Assembly (NCBI GenBank): GCA_025361365.1
Contig: JANYAM010000280.1
Location: 1 to 35,165 of the forward strand
Reading direction: 5' to 3'
Source of the DNA: Opitutus sp.
GTDB taxonomy: Bacteria; Verrucomicrobiota; Verrucomicrobiia; Opitutales; Opitutaceae
DNA length: 35,165 nt
Positions 9,194 to 18,658 of this stretch are shown in pieces. The translations under genes and the position numbers were made by a program. Each line of letters starts with the position of its first letter. Within the stretch, counting starts at the first letter, position 1. The notes under the pieces are model-generated. The model was given only the letters and a program-made list of their open reading frames with translations. It did not search any database and had not been told where the DNA came from.

Positions 9194-10354
9194 TTATTCC
9201 ACTCTGAGAATATATCCGCGGAGATATTCGCTCTCCGGCATGGTCACCAGCACCGGATGGTCCACCGGCTGGTGACAGAACTCCAGCACATGCACGCGCC
9301 GTTTCGCGTCGGACGCGGCGTCAGCGAGAATTTCGCGCAGCTGGGCATCCTGCATGTGGTGCGAGCAGGTGTAGGTCGCCAGCACGCCGCCCGACGTGAG
9401 CGACTTCATCGCCCGCAGGTTGAGCTCCTTGTAGCCGCGCAGCGCACCCTCGAGGGCCGACTTCGACTTCGCGAACGGCGGCGGGTCGAGAATGATCAGG
9501 TCCCACGCCGGCGCAGCGTCGCGCTGCGCCGTGAACCAGTCGAAGACATTGGCCCCGGTGAACTCCGCCTTCAATCCGTTGCGGTCGGCGTTCTTCTTGG
9601 CCTGCCCGACGGCGTCGAACGCGCTGTCGAGCCCGAGCACGCTGGCCGCCCCGGCCTTGGCGCAATGCAATGCGAACGAGCCCTGGTTGCAAAACGCGTC
9701 GAGCACGCGCTTGCCCGCGGCATATTTCGCCACCGCCGCGTGCTGGAGCCGCTGGTCAAGGTAGAATCCCGTCTTCTGCCCGCCCTGCAGGTCGAGCCAG
9801 TAGTCGAGGTCATCAATCTTCACCCAGCGCGGTGCCCACGCCGTGCCCGAGCGCGTGTGCACCTCGGACGGCAGCCCCTCGAGTTTCCGGATGTTGGCGT
9901 CGTTGCGGAAAATAATCTCCTTGGCGCCGGTCAGCTCGGCGAGCAGGTCGCCCAGCGCCGCCGCGCGCTTCTCCATCGCCAAAGTCTGGACCTGCACCAC
10001 CAGCGTGTCGCCGAACTGGTCGGCCACCACGCCGGGCAGGTCGTCGGACTCGGACCAGACCACGCGCTTGAAGTCGCCCAGGCCGGCCCGGCGCGCGAGG
10101 GCCCGCTCCAGCGCCGTGCGCAGGTAGGCCGCATCGAGCGTCACCCGGTCGCGGCTCAGCCGTCGCCAGACGATCTGCGACTTGCTGTTGTAGATGCCCG
10201 TGCCGAGGAAACGCCCGGTGCGGTCCCGGCATTCCACCACCTCGCCATCGTGTTCGGCCGGCAGCAGGGCCTCGCACTCGTTGGCGAACACCCACGGGTG
10301 GCCGCCGAGCACGCGGGAAGTGGCGTTGGGCTTGAGCTTGAGGCTGGCAGACAT
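9194..10354 (-). CDS. rlmI: RlmI-type 23S rRNA (cytosine-C5) methyltransferase
   Basis: Class I SAM-dependent rRNA methyltransferase, 386 residues. It has an N-terminal PUA-like RNA-binding part (residues 1 to about 80, with HPWVFANECEAL), a central linker domain, and a Rossmann domain beginning after GGQKTGFYLDQR. VLDAFCNQGSFALHCAKAGA is motif I, LIILDPPPFAKSK motif IV, and TYTCSHHM holds the catalytic cysteine region typical of the RlmI family. E. coli RlmI makes m5C1962 in 23S rRNA; the exact target base is inferred. Orientation is opposite to the exported-protein gene, with the REP doublet between. Confidence 0.9.
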   Translation of the reverse strand: MSASLKLKPNATSRVLGGHPWVFANECEALLPAEHDGEVVECRDRTGRFLGTGIYNSKSQIVWRRLSRDRVTLDAAYLRTALERALARRAGLGDFKRVVWSESDDLPGVVADQFGDTLVVQVQTLAMEKRAAALGDLLAELTGAKEIIFRNDANIRKLEGLPSEVHTRSGTAWAPRWVKIDDLDYWLDLQGGQKTGFYLDQRLQHAAVAKYAAGKRVLDAFCNQGSFALHCAKAGAASVLGLDSAFDAVGQAKKNADRNGLKAEFTGANVFDWFTAQRDAAPAWDLIILDPPPFAKSKSALEGALRGYKELNLRAMKSLTSGGVLATYTCSHHMQDAQLREILADAASDAKRRVHVLEFCHQPVDHPVLVTMPESEYLRGYILRVE

Positions 10355-10433
10355 CCCCGGACTCTCCCGGGGTTTGCCGGCGCTTAGAAGCTCAAAATGT
10401 CGGCGCGCGGCCGTCTACTCCGTTCCGGCCTGC

Positions 10434-10586
10434 CTAGTCGCGCTCGGCCGGATCGCCATGAAGCTGAATGCGCACGACAACCTGCCGGGGCGCCCTGACC
10501 CGGGCCGCCAAGGCCCAAAGGCTGATGGCGTGAATCGCGCATCCGGTGCAGGCCAACAAAATCCAAGTGCTCATCGAGGAGATCAT
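10434..10586 (-). CDS. Very small membrane protein, unknown
   Basis: A 50-residue frame starting at ATG 10586 (MISSMSTWILLACTGCAIHA onward). It has one hydrophobic segment (about residues 7-27), then a basic stretch (RVRAPRQVVVRI) and the end HGDPAERD. It follows the stop of the 68-residue membrane ORF by 8 bp on the same strand, which is the main support for both being genes. An internal ATG at codon 5 could be the true start. I do not recognise it. Confidence 0.45.
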   Translation of the reverse strand: MISSMSTWILLACTGCAIHAISLWALAARVRAPRQVVVRIQLHGDPAERD

Positions 10587-10594
10587 GACCCAGT

Positions 10595-10801
10595 TCAGGC
10601 GGCCAGTTGCGGTTCATCGGTCTTCCGACGCGCCGGCGTCTGGCGGCGATCCGCGAAAGCATCATAATAAATGTGCTGCTTCGGAGTGCTGGTGCGGCGA
10701 TCAACGTGGGCTTTGTCTTCAGCCGACTGATAGCGCTCCAGCAGCGACAGCATGCCCAGCGTGAGGGCGGAAAAAAGGATGACGATGGCGGCGAGAAGCA
10801 T
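10595..10801 (-). CDS. Small single-span membrane protein, unknown
   Basis: A 68-residue frame starting MLLAAIVILFSALTLGMLSL, one clear membrane segment (residues 1-20), followed by a charged tail rich in Arg, Asp and Thr (RRTSTPKQHIYYDAFADRRQ). It has the look of a small inner-membrane protein or leaderless anchor. It lies in the 640-bp space between rlmI and prfC and precedes a second tiny membrane ORF. No family is recognised. The overlapping plus-strand frames are low-complexity and less convincing. Confidence 0.5.
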   Translation of the reverse strand: MLLAAIVILFSALTLGMLSLLERYQSAEDKAHVDRRTSTPKQHIYYDAFADRRQTPARRKTDEPQLAA

Positions 10802-10992
10802 GGGAGATGGTTGGGTTGTAGGTTAAATCTACCCAAAAAGGCCCCGGCGGCCTATCCGGCCCGGGACGTAACCTGACCTACGGAAAGCCCGTAGTGTAAA
10901 AATATCCTTGGCAGACCCGTGGGAGCGCGGCTGGGGCGAAGCTTCAGAAAAGGCTTTCCCTCCGGGCCGTTGCGGCTTTGCGTGACCCCTTC

Positions 10993-12630
10993 ATGTCCAC
11001 GCCTGCCCAGGAGATCGCCCGCCGCCGCACCTTTGCGATCATCTCGCACCCGGATGCGGGCAAGACGACCCTGACCGAGAAGTTCCTGCTCTACGGCAAC
11101 GCCATCCACCTCGCCGGCGCCGTCAAGGACCGCAAGAACCAGCGCGCCACCGCCTCCGACTGGATGGAACTCGAGAAACAGCGCGGCATTTCCATTTCGT
11201 CCACCGTCCTCCAGTTCGACTACGCCGGCTGCGCCGTCAACCTGCTCGACACCCCCGGCCACAAGGATTTCTCCGAGGACACCTACCGCGTGCTCACCGC
11301 CGTGGACGCGGCCCTCATGGTCATCGACGCCGCCAAGGGCGTGGAGACGCAGACCCGCAAGCTCTTCGAGGTCTGCCGGCGCCGCGGCGTGCCGATCTTC
11401 ACGTTCATGAACAAGTGCGACCGGCCCACGCGCAGCCCGATCGACCTGCTCGACGAACTCGAGAACGTCCTCGGCCTGCAATCGGCGCCCGTCATCTGGC
11501 CGCTGGGCAACGGCCCGACCTTCAAGGGCGTGTTCGACCGCCGCTCCAAGGAAGTCCATCTCTTCGAGCGCGTCCCGGGCGGCAAGTTCCAGGCGCCGGT
11601 CAACGTCACTTCGCTCGAGGACGACGCCGTCCGCAGCAAGCTCGACGACTACACCTTTGAGCAGGTCAAGGACCAGCTCGCGATGCTCGACGGCGCGGGG
11701 CACCCGTTCGACCTCAAGGCCGTGCAGGCCGGCCAGCAGACGCCCGTCTACTTCGGCTCCGCCGTGAACAACTTCGGCATCCAGCTCCTGCTCGACGGTT
11801 TCCTTAAGGACTCCGTGCCGCCCGCGCCGCGCAAATCCGTCAGCATCACCGTGCCGGGCTTTCCCCAGCCGACCACCGCGCGCGTGGTGCCCGTCGACGA
11901 CCCGAAGTTCTCCGGCTTCATCTTCAAAATCCAGGCCAACATGGACGCGAAGCACCGCGACCGTATCGCCTTCTGCCGCGTGTGTTCGGGCAAGTTCGAC
12001 CGCGACATGGTGGTCACCCACCAGCGCACCGGCAAATCCGTCCGCCTCTCCTCCTCCCACAAGCTCTTCGGCCGCGAGCGCGAGACGGTGGACGAGGCCT
12101 GGCCGGGTGACGTCATCGGCCTCGTCGGCCACAGCGAGTTCGGCATCGGCGACACGCTCACGCAGGACCGCAGCATCTGCTACGACGAGATTCCGCGCTT
12201 CCCGTCCGAGGTCTTCACCTACATCGCCAACCCCAACACCGGCGACTCCAAGAAATACCGCGCCGGCCTCGAGCAGCTCCTGCAGGAGGGCGTCGTCCAG
12301 TCCTTCACCGCCAAGAGCGCCCCGTCCGGCGCCACGCTGCTCGCGGCCGTCGGCCCGCTGCAGTTCGAAGTCGTACAGTGGCGCCTCCAGAGCGAATACG
12401 GCGCTGAGTCGCGCCTCACGCCCGCCCCATGGACGATCCTCCGTTGGGTCGAACCGCACCCGCTGCTCAAGGATCCGACACGCCTCGTCGTCGCCACGGG
12501 CGTCAGCTTCGGTGCCGACAAGTTTGAGAACCCCGTCGTCCTCTTCCCGAACGAGTGGACCATGCGCTACTTTCAGGAGAAAAATCCGGAACTAAAATTG
12601 CACGCACTGCCGCTGGAGCAGACGAAGTAA
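10993..12630 (+). CDS. prfC: Peptide chain release factor 3
   Basis: GTPase of 545 residues that recycles RF1/RF2 from the ribosome after termination. G1 is SHPDAGKTTLTEKFLLYG (residues 18-35), the RF3-specific form of the P-loop. The switch region RATASDWMELEKQRGISISS, G3 DTPGHKDFSEDTYR and G4 MNKCDRP are all present, as is the C-terminal block LLAAVGPLQFEVVQWRLQSE. The frame extends upstream to a TTG at 10978, but ATG 10993 gives the normal start MSTPAQEIARRRTFAIISHP. No strong ribosome-binding site is visible. Confidence 0.97.
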   Translation: MSTPAQEIARRRTFAIISHPDAGKTTLTEKFLLYGNAIHLAGAVKDRKNQRATASDWMELEKQRGISISSTVLQFDYAGCAVNLLDTPGHKDFSEDTYRVLTAVDAALMVIDAAKGVETQTRKLFEVCRRRGVPIFTFMNKCDRPTRSPIDLLDELENVLGLQSAPVIWPLGNGPTFKGVFDRRSKEVHLFERVPGGKFQAPVNVTSLEDDAVRSKLDDYTFEQVKDQLAMLDGAGHPFDLKAVQAGQQTPVYFGSAVNNFGIQLLLDGFLKDSVPPAPRKSVSITVPGFPQPTTARVVPVDDPKFSGFIFKIQANMDAKHRDRIAFCRVCSGKFDRDMVVTHQRTGKSVRLSSSHKLFGRERETVDEAWPGDVIGLVGHSEFGIGDTLTQDRSICYDEIPRFPSEVFTYIANPNTGDSKKYRAGLEQLLQEGVVQSFTAKSAPSGATLLAAVGPLQFEVVQWRLQSEYGAESRLTPAPWTILRWVEPHPLLKDPTRLVVATGVSFGADKFENPVVLFPNEWTMRYFQEKNPELKLHALPLEQTK

Positions 12631-12697
12631 TTCTCCCCACGGGATATGTCACATTGCGCGGGTTGACCGCCGTGAATTGTTGGAGCACTAGTCTGGC

Positions 12698-13465
12698 ATG
12701 AAGCTCCGTCTGTTGCTCGCGCTGTTCGGGTTTACCTGCGGTGTGCTGGTGCCGGCGGCGGAGCCCGCCCCGGTCGCCAAACAACCCATCCTCGTCGCCG
12801 TCCACGGCGCGTGGGCCGGTGGTTGGCATTTCAAGAAAATAGCCCCACTCCTCGAGGAGAAGGGCTGGAAGGTTTACCGGCCCTCGCTGAGCGGACTCGG
12901 CGAACACTTCAACACCGCGCGTCCCGACATCGGCCTGCAGACACACATCGACGACATCGTGAACTTGATTCTCTTCGAGGACTTGCACGATGTCATCCTG
13001 CTCGGCCACAGCTATGGCGGTATGGTCATCACCGGCGTGGCCGACCGCATCCCCGAGCGCATTGCGCGGCTCGTCTACCTTGATGCTTCCCTGCCGGTGG
13101 ATGGCGAAAGCCTGCTTTCCCTCCACAAACCCGGCGGCTCGTTCGACCTGGAGAAGATGACCAAGGACGGGTTTGTCGTTCCCAACTGGGTCAAGCCCGG
13201 CAAGCCCTTCCCGATCGACGTGCCTCATCCGCTCAAATCCTTCACCGATCCGATCGTGCTCCAGCACCAGGCAGCGGCGGCGAAAGTCCCCGCGACCTAC
13301 ATCCTTACCGTCGAGAAAGGCGGCAAGCCCGAGGGCGATGACTTCTATGCCGCATCCGAGCGCGCCCGCGCCCGCGGCTGGCCGGTGCTCATCATGGAAG
13401 GCGACCACAACCCGCAGTGGCGCCAGCCCGAAGCCCTCGCCAACCTGCTGCTCGGCATCCATTGA
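12698..13465 (+). CDS. Exported alpha/beta hydrolase
   Basis: A 255-residue hydrolase with an N-terminal signal peptide (MKLRLLLALFGFTCGVLVPA, then AEPAP). The fold signature is HGAWAGGWHFKKIAPLLEEK (oxyanion region). The nucleophile elbow is GHSYGG (Ser about residue 106), and the catalytic His lies in EGDHNPQWRQPEAL near the C-terminus. The overall pattern resembles the plant methylesterase/hydroxynitrile-lyase-like group of small alpha/beta hydrolases. The substrate is unknown. It converges with the lipoprotein gene across 31 bp. Confidence 0.88.
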   Translation: MKLRLLLALFGFTCGVLVPAAEPAPVAKQPILVAVHGAWAGGWHFKKIAPLLEEKGWKVYRPSLSGLGEHFNTARPDIGLQTHIDDIVNLILFEDLHDVILLGHSYGGMVITGVADRIPERIARLVYLDASLPVDGESLLSLHKPGGSFDLEKMTKDGFVVPNWVKPGKPFPIDVPHPLKSFTDPIVLQHQAAAAKVPATYILTVEKGGKPEGDDFYAASERARARGWPVLIMEGDHNPQWRQPEALANLLLGIH

Positions 13466-13496
13466 TGCCCTGCAACCGCGACCAGCGTAGGCGCGG

Positions 13497-14300
13497 TTAC
13501 TTCTCGTTCGTCGGCGTGTCGGACTTGTCCCGGCTGCTCGGCGCCGGGCTGGGCGATTCGTTCCGCGGCGCCGGGTCCGAGCGCACGGGGGCGGGCGGCG
13601 GCGTGTAAGAGTTGCCACTGTCGCCGCGCGGAGAGGAGGAACCGCCCCAGGAGCGGTTGCCATCGTCGTGGCGGTTGCGGTCCGGGTCGCGGGGCCCGCG
13701 ATCAGTATTCCCTGTTCGCGGGGGATTGTTGCTGCCACGCGAATTGTCCGGATCGGTGCGCGGGGTGCCGTCCCACCGGGTGCGCGTGCCCGTCGGATAG
13801 TCGGGCTTGCCATGATCCCGGGGCGGCGGCACCGGGCGGGAGTAGCCACCATAGTTGTAGTCAAAGGGATCGTAGTAACCATACCGGGCAAAGCCGTCGT
13901 AGCCGGTGTAGTAGCCGTAGCGGTAATAGTCGTTGGGAAAATAGTCATCCGGCCCCGGATAGGCCGCGAGGATCGTGTAGGTGCGCGTCGGGAGATTGCC
14001 GATCCGCACGATGGCCCACTGGGCCTCGTCGCCGGCATTCTCGGCGGGGAAGCTGACCTTCACGTAATACAAGCGGTTGCTCGCGAGCCCCTGCTCCTGA
14101 AGGTAGTTGATCACGGCCTCCCTCAGCTCCGCGAGCTGCGCCGGGGTCAGCTCCTTCTGCGTGAAGCTCTCGACCACGGTGAAATCCGGGACAGCCTGGA
14201 CCCGCGTGACGCGGGCGGATTGCGGGGCGGCGCAACCGGCGAGGAATAGGACCGTGGCGACCACAGCCGCAATCGGGGCGAAAAGTGGGAGGTTTTTCAT
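13497..14300 (-). CDS. Lipoprotein with Tyr/Gly-rich and low-complexity tail
   Basis: A 267-residue unrecognised protein. From ATG 14300, preceded by a GGAG ribosome-binding site 9 bases upstream, it has a signal sequence and lipobox (VLFLAGCAAP, Cys about residue 23). A folded part follows, to about residue 115 (helical region TPAQLAELREAVINYLQEQG, then beta-rich VSFPAENAGDEAQWAIVRIG). After that comes a Tyr/Gly/Asp/Phe-rich stretch and a long Pro/Arg/Asp/Ser/Asn-rich tail, probably disordered. It is likely anchored in the outer membrane or periplasm. The frame runs further upstream to 14546, but that would put about 80 residues before the lipobox. Confidence 0.8.
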   Translation of the reverse strand: MKNLPLFAPIAAVVATVLFLAGCAAPQSARVTRVQAVPDFTVVESFTQKELTPAQLAELREAVINYLQEQGLASNRLYYVKVSFPAENAGDEAQWAIVRIGNLPTRTYTILAAYPGPDDYFPNDYYRYGYYTGYDGFARYGYYDPFDYNYGGYSRPVPPPRDHGKPDYPTGTRTRWDGTPRTDPDNSRGSNNPPRTGNTDRGPRDPDRNRHDDGNRSWGGSSSPRGDSGNSYTPPPAPVRSDPAPRNESPSPAPSSRDKSDTPTNEK

Positions 14301-14446
14301 GGGATAATCTCCAAGGATAGGGTGACCTGCTGGCGGGAAGCTAGCCCGCCCGGCGCCGGCTCGCAAGTGGCATCTGGGCCGCCCACCGGACGGACATTCC
14401 GCGACTTTTGCTTTGTCTGTCGGGCGACACCGGCCAAAGTGCCGCC

Positions 14447-15802
14447 ATGCGTTCCTTCCTCCCCTCGCTCTTCCTGGCCGTGGGTCTCGCCACCGCCCTG
14501 TCCGCGGCCCCGCAACCCGGCGCCGTCGAAACCAAGGTCCTGCCACTCCTCGTCGTGAAAGCAGCGCACCTCGTCGACCCCGCCACCGGCCGGGTTCTCG
14601 CCAACCAAGCCGTCGTCATCGAGGGCGACCGCGTCAAGGCGGTCGTCGCTGTGGCCGACCTCGCGAAAATCATCCCCGCCGGCACCAGCGCCCGCGTCGT
14701 TGATCTCGGCGCCGCCACCCTCCTGCCCGGCCTGATCGACTGCCACACCCACGTCACCAGCCAGCCCGAGAATTTCTACGAGGACATCTTCCGCAAGAGT
14801 CCGATTGACGAAGCGGTCACGGCGCACCTCTACGCCCGGCGCACTCTCGAGGCCGGGTTCACGACCATCCGCAACGTCGGCGCCGACAACTACATTGACT
14901 TCGCCCTGCGCAACGCAATCGAGGCCGGCAAGATCCCCGGCCCCCGCATGCTGGCCAGCGGCCCGGCGCTGAGCGCCACCGGCGGCCACGGCGACCTCAA
15001 TGGCATGTCGCCTTACGTGCACTTCGCGGGCAACATCGACGGCATCGCAGACGGCGTGGACGCCGTGCGCAAGAAGGTCCGCGAAAACATCAAATATGGT
15101 GCCGATGTCATCAAAATGCTGGCCACCGCCGGCGTGCTTTCCGAAGAAGAGGCCGTCGGCGCGCCGCAATACACCCAAGCCGAGATGAACGCCATCGTCG
15201 ACGAGGCCCACCTGTGGGGCAAGCGCGTCGCCGCCCACGCGCACGGGACCGAGGGCATCAAGATGGCCATCCGCGCCGGCGTCACCTCAGTCGAACATGC
15301 CAGCTTCATCGACGACGAGGGTATCGCCCTCGCCAAGGAGCACGGCACCTGGCTGGTCATGGACATCTACAACGACGACTACATCATGGCCGAATACGGC
15401 CGCCTCGGCTACCCGGACAAGATCCTCGCCAAGGAGCGCCTCGTCGGCCGCACGCAGCGGGAGAACTTCACCAAGGCGCTCAAGGCCGGCTGCAAGCTCG
15501 CCTTCGGCACCGACGCCGGCGTCTACCCGCACGGCTGGAACGCCAAGCAATTCCACACCATGGTCGTTTGGGGCATGACACCGATGCAGGCGATCCAGTC
15601 CGCCACCACCACCGCCGCCGACCTGCTCGGCTGGCCGGACAAGGTCGGCCAGCTGGCGCCGGGTTTCTATGCCGACCTCATCGCCGTGTCAGGCGACCCG
15701 CTCGCCGATGTCACGGTGCTCGAGCACGTCGGCTTCGTCATGAAAGGCGGACAGATCGTGAAGAACAACCTGACGGCCGAGCCGGCCGAGCGGATGGAGT
15801 GA
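14447..15802 (+). CDS. Exported amidohydrolase (imidazolonepropionase/Xaa-Pro dipeptidase-like)
   Basis: A 451-residue metal-dependent hydrolase of the amidohydrolase superfamily. It starts at ATG 14447 with a signal peptide (MRSFLPSLFLAVGLATALSA). Metal-binding elements are in order: PGLIDCHTHVTS (HxH), VIKMLATAG (bridging lysine position), AAHAHGTEG, SVEHASFIDDEG (His) and FGTDAGVYPHG (Asp). The C-terminal composite beta domain ends GFYADLIAVSGDPLADV. This set of motifs matches the secreted prolidase-like group that hydrolyses N-acylated amino acids or dipeptides; the real substrate is unknown. It converges with the transporter gene with 10 bp between stops. Confidence 0.9.
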   Translation: MRSFLPSLFLAVGLATALSAAPQPGAVETKVLPLLVVKAAHLVDPATGRVLANQAVVIEGDRVKAVVAVADLAKIIPAGTSARVVDLGAATLLPGLIDCHTHVTSQPENFYEDIFRKSPIDEAVTAHLYARRTLEAGFTTIRNVGADNYIDFALRNAIEAGKIPGPRMLASGPALSATGGHGDLNGMSPYVHFAGNIDGIADGVDAVRKKVRENIKYGADVIKMLATAGVLSEEEAVGAPQYTQAEMNAIVDEAHLWGKRVAAHAHGTEGIKMAIRAGVTSVEHASFIDDEGIALAKEHGTWLVMDIYNDDYIMAEYGRLGYPDKILAKERLVGRTQRENFTKALKAGCKLAFGTDAGVYPHGWNAKQFHTMVVWGMTPMQAIQSATTTAADLLGWPDKVGQLAPGFYADLIAVSGDPLADVTVLEHVGFVMKGGQIVKNNLTAEPAERME

Positions 15803-15812
15803 GCCACGCGGC

Positions 15813-16529
15813 TCAGTGTTCCAGCACGATCAACAGCACCCCGAGCAGCGTGAAGAGCGCCCCGAGCAGCCCGGCCTCGTAGCGCTCGAAATTTTTCACC
15901 TCGAACTTCTCCAACCCGACCAGCGTCAACCAGGTGAAGAGCATCATGCCGCCCAGCGTTGCCACCGCGAGGATCAGGCTCAGCACCACGAAACCGCGCC
16001 AGCCGAACTGCACACCGGAGAGATAGACCGGGAGGAAGCCCTCGCAGGGTGACAGCGTCAACATCACGAACAACCCGCTGATGGCGGTCCAGTCGCCCTC
16101 CTTGGTCTCGACCAGCCGGCTGTCCTTCAATTCCTCGTCCCAATGGCTGCGCTCGTGGCCGTGGCCGCAGTGCTCGCTGGGATGGTGGTGCGCGCCGAGG
16201 ACGTGATGGTGCACCACCCCGCCACGCCACTGGCGCCAGAAATAATACAGGCCGATCGCGAGCAGGATGCCGCCCGCGATCCACGGGAAAAGCCGCCCGA
16301 GCTTTTCGTCGAGTTGGAAACCGAACCACGCGATGGCCAGCCCGAGCAGGGTCGTCAACGCCACGTGACCCAGCCCGGCCAGCGCCGCCACGAACAGCGT
16401 CTTGCCCCGGCTCCAGCCCCGCGCCCGCGACACGAGCACAAACGGCAGCCAGTGGGTCGGGATCGCCGCATGGAAGAACGCCACGGTGAAACCCGTGGCG
16501 GCGACAGTGGTGAGCACGGCGGAGTTCAT
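15813..16529 (-). CDS. His-rich polytopic membrane protein, probable metal transporter
   Basis: A 238-residue membrane protein with about six hydrophobic segments. Segment 1 carries AFFHAAIPTHWLPF (H20 and H26). A His-rich cytoplasmic or periplasmic loop follows (residues 107-129: HHH, then HHHPSEH and HGHERSH), and then LTLSPCEGFLPVYL. This layout resembles the UreH/NicO/HupE-type nickel-cobalt transporter superfamily and TauE-like exporters. A metal substrate is inferred from the His-rich loop. It lies upstream of and divergent from the haem genes, 169 bp from hemF, but nothing directly links them. Confidence 0.72.
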   Translation of the reverse strand: MNSAVLTTVAATGFTVAFFHAAIPTHWLPFVLVSRARGWSRGKTLFVAALAGLGHVALTTLLGLAIAWFGFQLDEKLGRLFPWIAGGILLAIGLYYFWRQWRGGVVHHHVLGAHHHPSEHCGHGHERSHWDEELKDSRLVETKEGDWTAISGLFVMLTLSPCEGFLPVYLSGVQFGWRGFVVLSLILAVATLGGMMLFTWLTLVGLEKFEVKNFERYEAGLLGALFTLLGVLLIVLEH

Positions 16530-16698
16530 GGGCGGCGGGTGGGCGAGAAAAGACGGGGCCCCGGACCCTGTCGACCCCGAACCATAGCAAAGCCGTCAAG
16601 GGTGCGGACAAGGGACGCGCAGTTTTTGGCAGGAGCTGGTTGAGCTTTTTCGTGTATTTCTGCGCGGCTTTCTGACTACCTAACACCCTCTTTCCACC

Positions 16699-17613
16699 AT
16701 GCCACCCGACCTCAACGCCGTCAGCACCTACCTGGTCGCCCTGCAGGAGGATATCTGCTGTGCGCTGGAGCGCGGGGATGGCGGCGGAAAGTTCCAGGAG
16801 GACCGCTGGTCCCGCCCCGAGGGTGGCGGCGGCCGGTCTCGCGTGCTGGCCGACGGCGTGGTGTTCGAGAAAGCCGGGGTCGGCTTTTCCCATGTGTCCG
16901 GCCGCTCGCTGCCGCCTTCCGCCACTGCCACGCGCCCCGAGCTGGCCGGCCAGCCCTTCAGCGCGCTGGGCGTGTCGCTGGTCATCCATCCGCGCAACCC
17001 CTATGTCCCGACGAGCCACGCCAACGTCCGCTTCTTCACCGCCGGCGAGGGCGACCGGGCGGTCTGGTGGTTCGGCGGCGGGTTCGACCTGACGCCCTAC
17101 TACGGCTTCGAGGAGGATGCCGCGCACTGGCACCGCACCGCCCGCGCCGCGTGCGACCCGCATGGCCGCGAGCTTTATCCGAAGTTCAAAAAGTGGTGCG
17201 ACGACTACTTCTTCCTCAAACACCGCGGTGAGCCGCGCGGCGTCGGCGGCATTTTCTTCGACGACTTCAACGCCCCCGGCTTCGCCGCCGCGTTCGCTTT
17301 CCTGCGCAGTGTGGGCGACGCTTTCGTCCCGGCCTACCTGCCGATCGTGCAAAAGCGCAAGGCGACACCCTTCGGCGAACGCGAGCGCGACTTTCAGCTC
17401 TACCGGCGCGGCCGCTATGTTGAGTTCAACCTTGTCCAGGACCGCGGCACGATCTTCGGCCTGCAGAGCGGCGGCCGCACCGAGTCCATCCTCATGTCCC
17501 TCCCGCCACTCGTCGCGTGGCGCTACGACTGGAAACCCGAACCCGGCTCCCCCGAGGCGCGGCTCTACGATGTCTTCCTGAAGCCCCGCGACTGGGCCAA
17601 CCATTCCGCATGA
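16699..17613 (+). CDS. hemF: Oxygen-dependent coproporphyrinogen III oxidase
   Basis: Cytoplasmic haem enzyme of 304 residues that oxidatively decarboxylates two propionates of coproporphyrinogen III, using O2. The family blocks are present: [49 protein letters not shown] (active-site region), [16 protein letters not shown] and [20 protein letters not shown]. The stop overlaps the hemE start in an ATGA, so translation is coupled. Its presence points to aerobic haem synthesis. Confidence 0.97.
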   Translation: MPPDLNAVSTYLVALQEDICCALERGDGGGKFQEDRWSRPEGGGGRSRVLADGVVFEKAGVGFSHVSGRSLPPSATATRPELAGQPFSALGVSLVIHPRNPYVPTSHANVRFFTAGEGDRAVWWFGGGFDLTPYYGFEEDAAHWHRTARAACDPHGRELYPKFKKWCDDYFFLKHRGEPRGVGGIFFDDFNAPGFAAAFAFLRSVGDAFVPAYLPIVQKRKATPFGERERDFQLYRRGRYVEFNLVQDRGTIFGLQSGGRTESILMSLPPLVAWRYDWKPEPGSPEARLYDVFLKPRDWANHSA

Positions 17614-18635
17614 ACTCCCGCGAACGTTTCCTCGCCGCCGCCAGCTGCACTCCCCTCGACCGCCCGCCGGTCTGGATCATGCGCCAAGCCGGACGCTACC
17701 TGCCCGAATATCGCGCCCTCAAGGCCAAGTCCTCCTTCCTTGAGATGGTGAAGACCCCCGAGCTGGCCGCCGAGGTCACGCTGCAGCCGCTGCGGCGCTT
17801 CGCGCTCGATGCCGCGATCATTTTCTCGGACATCCTCGTCATCCCCGAGGCCATGGGCCAGGGCTACAAGTTCCGCGACGAGGGCGGCATCGCGATGGAT
17901 TTCCGCCTGGAGACCAAAGCCCAGCTCGACCGGCTCGACCCGGTGGGCGTGGCCGCGCGGCTCGACTATGTCGGCCAGGCGCTGACAAGAGTGAAGACCG
18001 CCCTGAAGGGCGAGAAGGCCCTGCTAGGCTTTGGCGGCTCGCCGTGGACGCTCGCCACCTACATGCTGGAAGGCGGCAGCGCTGATGACTTCGAGCGCAG
18101 CAAGGCCGTGTTCTACTCCGACCGCCCGTTGTTCACCGCCCTGATGGAGAAACTCACCGCCGCGCTCATCGAGTATTTCCAAATGCAGATCCGCGCCGGG
18201 GCCGACGCCATCCAGATCTTCGACTCGTGGGGCGGCATCGTGGCGGGCCAGGACTACGAGGCCGCCTCGCTGCGCTGGATCCGCGCCATCATCAGTGCGC
18301 TGCCGAAGGGTTTTCCCGTGATCCTCTACGCCAAGGGCACACCCTCGCAGCTGACTGACCAGGCCTTCAGCGGGGCGAGCGTGCTGGGCGTGGACTGGAC
18401 GGTCGACCTCGGGGTCGTCCGCCGGCTCGTGCCGGGCAACATCGCACTGCAGGGCAACCTCGATCCGGTGCTCATGAATACCACCCCGGAAATCGTCCGC
18501 CGCGAAACCGCCCATTTGCTGGAAACCATGCGCGGCACCAACGGTCATATTTTCAACCTCGGCCACGGCATCATGCCGCAGGCGAAGATCGAATGCGTCG
18601 AGGCGCTGGTTGAAACCGTTACGACCTGGAAATGA
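17610..18635 (+). CDS. hemE: Uroporphyrinogen decarboxylase
   Basis: Removes four acetate carboxyls from uroporphyrinogen III to give coproporphyrinogen III, the substrate of HemF. It has 341 residues from the ATG at 17610, which overlaps the hemF stop. The diagnostic N-terminal block [17 protein letters not shown] is at residues 20-36. [44 protein letters not shown] and [10 protein letters not shown] follow. A longer frame beginning at 17517 only reads through hemF. It is followed by a repeat-bearing 125-bp gap before hemY. Confidence 0.97.
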   Translation: MNSRERFLAAASCTPLDRPPVWIMRQAGRYLPEYRALKAKSSFLEMVKTPELAAEVTLQPLRRFALDAAIIFSDILVIPEAMGQGYKFRDEGGIAMDFRLETKAQLDRLDPVGVAARLDYVGQALTRVKTALKGEKALLGFGGSPWTLATYMLEGGSADDFERSKAVFYSDRPLFTALMEKLTAALIEYFQMQIRAGADAIQIFDSWGGIVAGQDYEAASLRWIRAIISALPKGFPVILYAKGTPSQLTDQAFSGASVLGVDWTVDLGVVRRLVPGNIALQGNLDPVLMNTTPEIVRRETAHLLETMRGTNGHIFNLGHGIMPQAKIECVEALVETVTTWK

Positions 18636-18658
18636 TGCCTGAAGGCTAAGGCCGTTGG

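Noticed and set aside
10852-12459. 535-codon open frame antisense to prfC
   Set aside because: It mirrors the codon bias of prfC, has an Asp/Glu/Val/Leu/Arg-rich composition with no motif, and overlaps a gene with full family signatures.
14297-15244. 315-codon frame antisense to the amidohydrolase
   Set aside because: Low-complexity Gly/Asp/Val composition caused by GC-rich third positions of the opposite strand.
15667-17604. 645-codon minus-strand frame across the transporter and hemF
   Set aside because: It is a composite of antisense reading of hemF and other frames of the transporter gene; no domain is recognisable and real genes occupy both parts.
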